A DNA stretch of 5,849 nt from Actinomycetota bacterium (lineage in GTDB: Bacteria > Actinomycetota > Acidimicrobiia > Acidimicrobiales > Microtrichaceae), in the NCBI GenBank assembly GCA_018268735.1, contig JAFDWA010000122.1, positions 1 through 5,849 on the forward strand, in the 5' to 3' direction. The notes under the pieces were generated by a model. That model searched no databases and was not told the origin of the DNA. It saw only the letters and a program-made list of their open reading frames with translations. A program made the translations under genes and the position numbers. Positions 4,932 to 5,849 of this stretch are shown here, in pieces (positions within the stretch are counted from its first letter, which is position 1; every line of letters starts with the position of its first letter).

Positions 4932-5849
4932 GTGGAGCGGGCCGGACCGGACGCCTGGGAGGCCGATGCCGTCCTGCGCGACGGTCGGACGGTCCACATC
5001 CGCCACATCCGCCCTGACGATGCAGCACTGGTCGAGCGGTTCCACCGGCGCCAGTCGCCCGAGTCCATCTACTTCCGCTTCTTCTCGCCGCGACCGAGGC
5101 TGTCGGAGCGGGAGCTGCGGCACTTCACCACCGTCGACCACCACGACCGGGTCGCGTTCGTCGCCGTGCTCGACGGGGAGCTGGTCGGCGTCGCCCGCTA
5201 CGAGCGCTACACGGCGACCGACACCGCCGAGGTGGCGTTCTTCGTCGACGACGCCCACCACGGACGTGGGCTCGCGACGTTGCTGCTCGAGTACCTCGCC
5301 GCCTCGGCGAGGGAGAACGGGATCCGGCGCTTCCGAGCGAGCACGCTCCCGGCGAACCGCAAGATGCTCAGGGTCTTCGCCGCGGCCGGCTACGAGGTGG
5401 CCTCCCACGTGGACGACGGGATCGTGGAGGTGGCGTTCGACCTGCGCGCGACCGACGAGGTCGTCGCCGCGGTGCAACGTCGGGAGCGGCTGGCCGAAGC
5501 GGCATCGGTTCGTCGGATGCTGGAGCCGTCGACGGTGGCGGTGGTCGAGGCGGTGTCGGGCGCCGTCGACGACGCTCGGCGGGAGGGTGGCTGGCGGGAG
5601 GGCGAGCCCCTCGCTGCTGCGGTGGCCCGGCAGATCTCCGACGCCGGGTTCTGCGGTTCCCTGCAGCGGGTCACGACCAGCCGGATCGCCGAGATCGCAG
5701 AGGGCACGGACCTGGTCGTGCTCGTCGGGGATGGTGACGCGGTGACCGCCGCGATCGACGACTGCGGCCGACGGTCTGTGGGCGCCGCGATCGTGCTGAC
5801 GCCGGCGGATGGCCGCCACACGAGCAACATGGTCGACGCAGCGCGTCGT
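4932..5849 (+). CDS. Pat-like GNAT protein acetyltransferase fused to acyl-CoA-synthetase-type region (incomplete at right edge)
   Basis: The 306 visible codons are open to the edge, with no stop. The start is GTG at 4932, giving a protein that begins (M)ERAGPDAWEADAVLRDGR, like Pat-type relatives. The GNAT domain (about 14-171) includes YFRFFSPRPRLSERE (47-61) and the acetyl-CoA loop HHGRGLA (109-115), then LPANRKMLRVFAAAGYE (139-155), the usual GNAT C-terminal Asn and helix. A linker (QRRERLAEAASVRRMLEP, 182-199) leads into a region resembling the Rossmann CoA-binding domain of ADP-forming acetyl-CoA synthetases (about 200-306), with TDLVVLVGDGDAVTAAIDDCGRRSVGAAIVLT. This order matches Streptomyces PatA-type enzymes, which acetylate lysines on acyl-CoA synthetases. 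The usual glycine-rich GAS loop after VAVV is absent here (VAVVEAVSGA, 202-211). Any downstream ligase domain is outside the window. GGAG at 4926-4929 is too close to be a good ribosome-binding site, so leaderless translation is possible. Confidence 0.82.
   Translation, partial: MERAGPDAWEADAVLRDGRTVHIRHIRPDDAALVERFHRRQSPESIYFRFFSPRPRLSERELRHFTTVDHHDRVAFVAVLDGELVGVARYERYTATDTAEVAFFVDDAHHGRGLATLLLEYLAASARENGIRRFRASTLPANRKMLRVFAAAGYEVASHVDDGIVEVAFDLRATDEVVAAVQRRERLAEAASVRRMLEPSTVAVVEAVSGAVDDARREGGWREGEPLAAAVARQISDAGFCGSLQRVTTSRIAEIAEGTDLVVLVGDGDAVTAAIDDCGRRSVGAAIVLTPADGRHTSNMVDAARR

Noticed and set aside
4692..5819. Long minus-strand open frame (375 codons) opposite the acetyltransferase
   Set aside because: The opposite strand encodes a clear GNAT domain. 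The minus-strand product has no family features and no start signal.

Overview
The window is GC-rich, with codon third positions dominated by G and C. It looks like chromosomal DNA of a high-GC actinomycete (Actinomycetota). The gene set supports this: a MarR/pirin pair, a secreted lipoprotein CocE/NonD-type hydrolase, a probably leaderless alpha/beta hydrolase, and a protein acetyltransferase with its GNAT domain at the N-terminus followed by an acyl-CoA-synthetase-like region. A member of Acidimicrobiia or a related deep branch is possible, but sequence inspection alone cannot settle this.

The left half is read on the minus strand. From right to left it holds a 791-residue lipoprotein hydrolase of the S15/CocE family (1395-3770), a hairpin straddling that gene's stop codon, a 273-base gap with three tandem 60-bp repeats (1191-1366), a pirin (117-1121), and the first 40 codons of a MarR-type regulator running off the left edge. 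Pirin and MarR overlap by four bases (GTGA) and should be one translationally coupled unit.

The right half is read on the plus strand. A 96-bp divergent spacer separates the lipoprotein from an alpha/beta hydrolase (3867-4808), whose GTG start sits directly behind a -10-like box. After a 123-base gap comes a Pat-like GNAT protein (4932 to the right edge, incomplete).

All five genes fall into known families. I see no phage, transposon, CRISPR or defence genes and no obviously new system. The least explained parts are non-coding or local: the tandem repeat array, a pirin leader whose Shine-Dalgarno can pair with an upstream copy of the anti-Shine-Dalgarno, a duplicated ribosome-binding-site/ATG module at the start of the lipoprotein gene, and a degenerate CoA-binding loop in the acetyltransferase. 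No shared pathway between the genes is evident. The MarR/pirin pair is the only one where a regulatory link is well supported.
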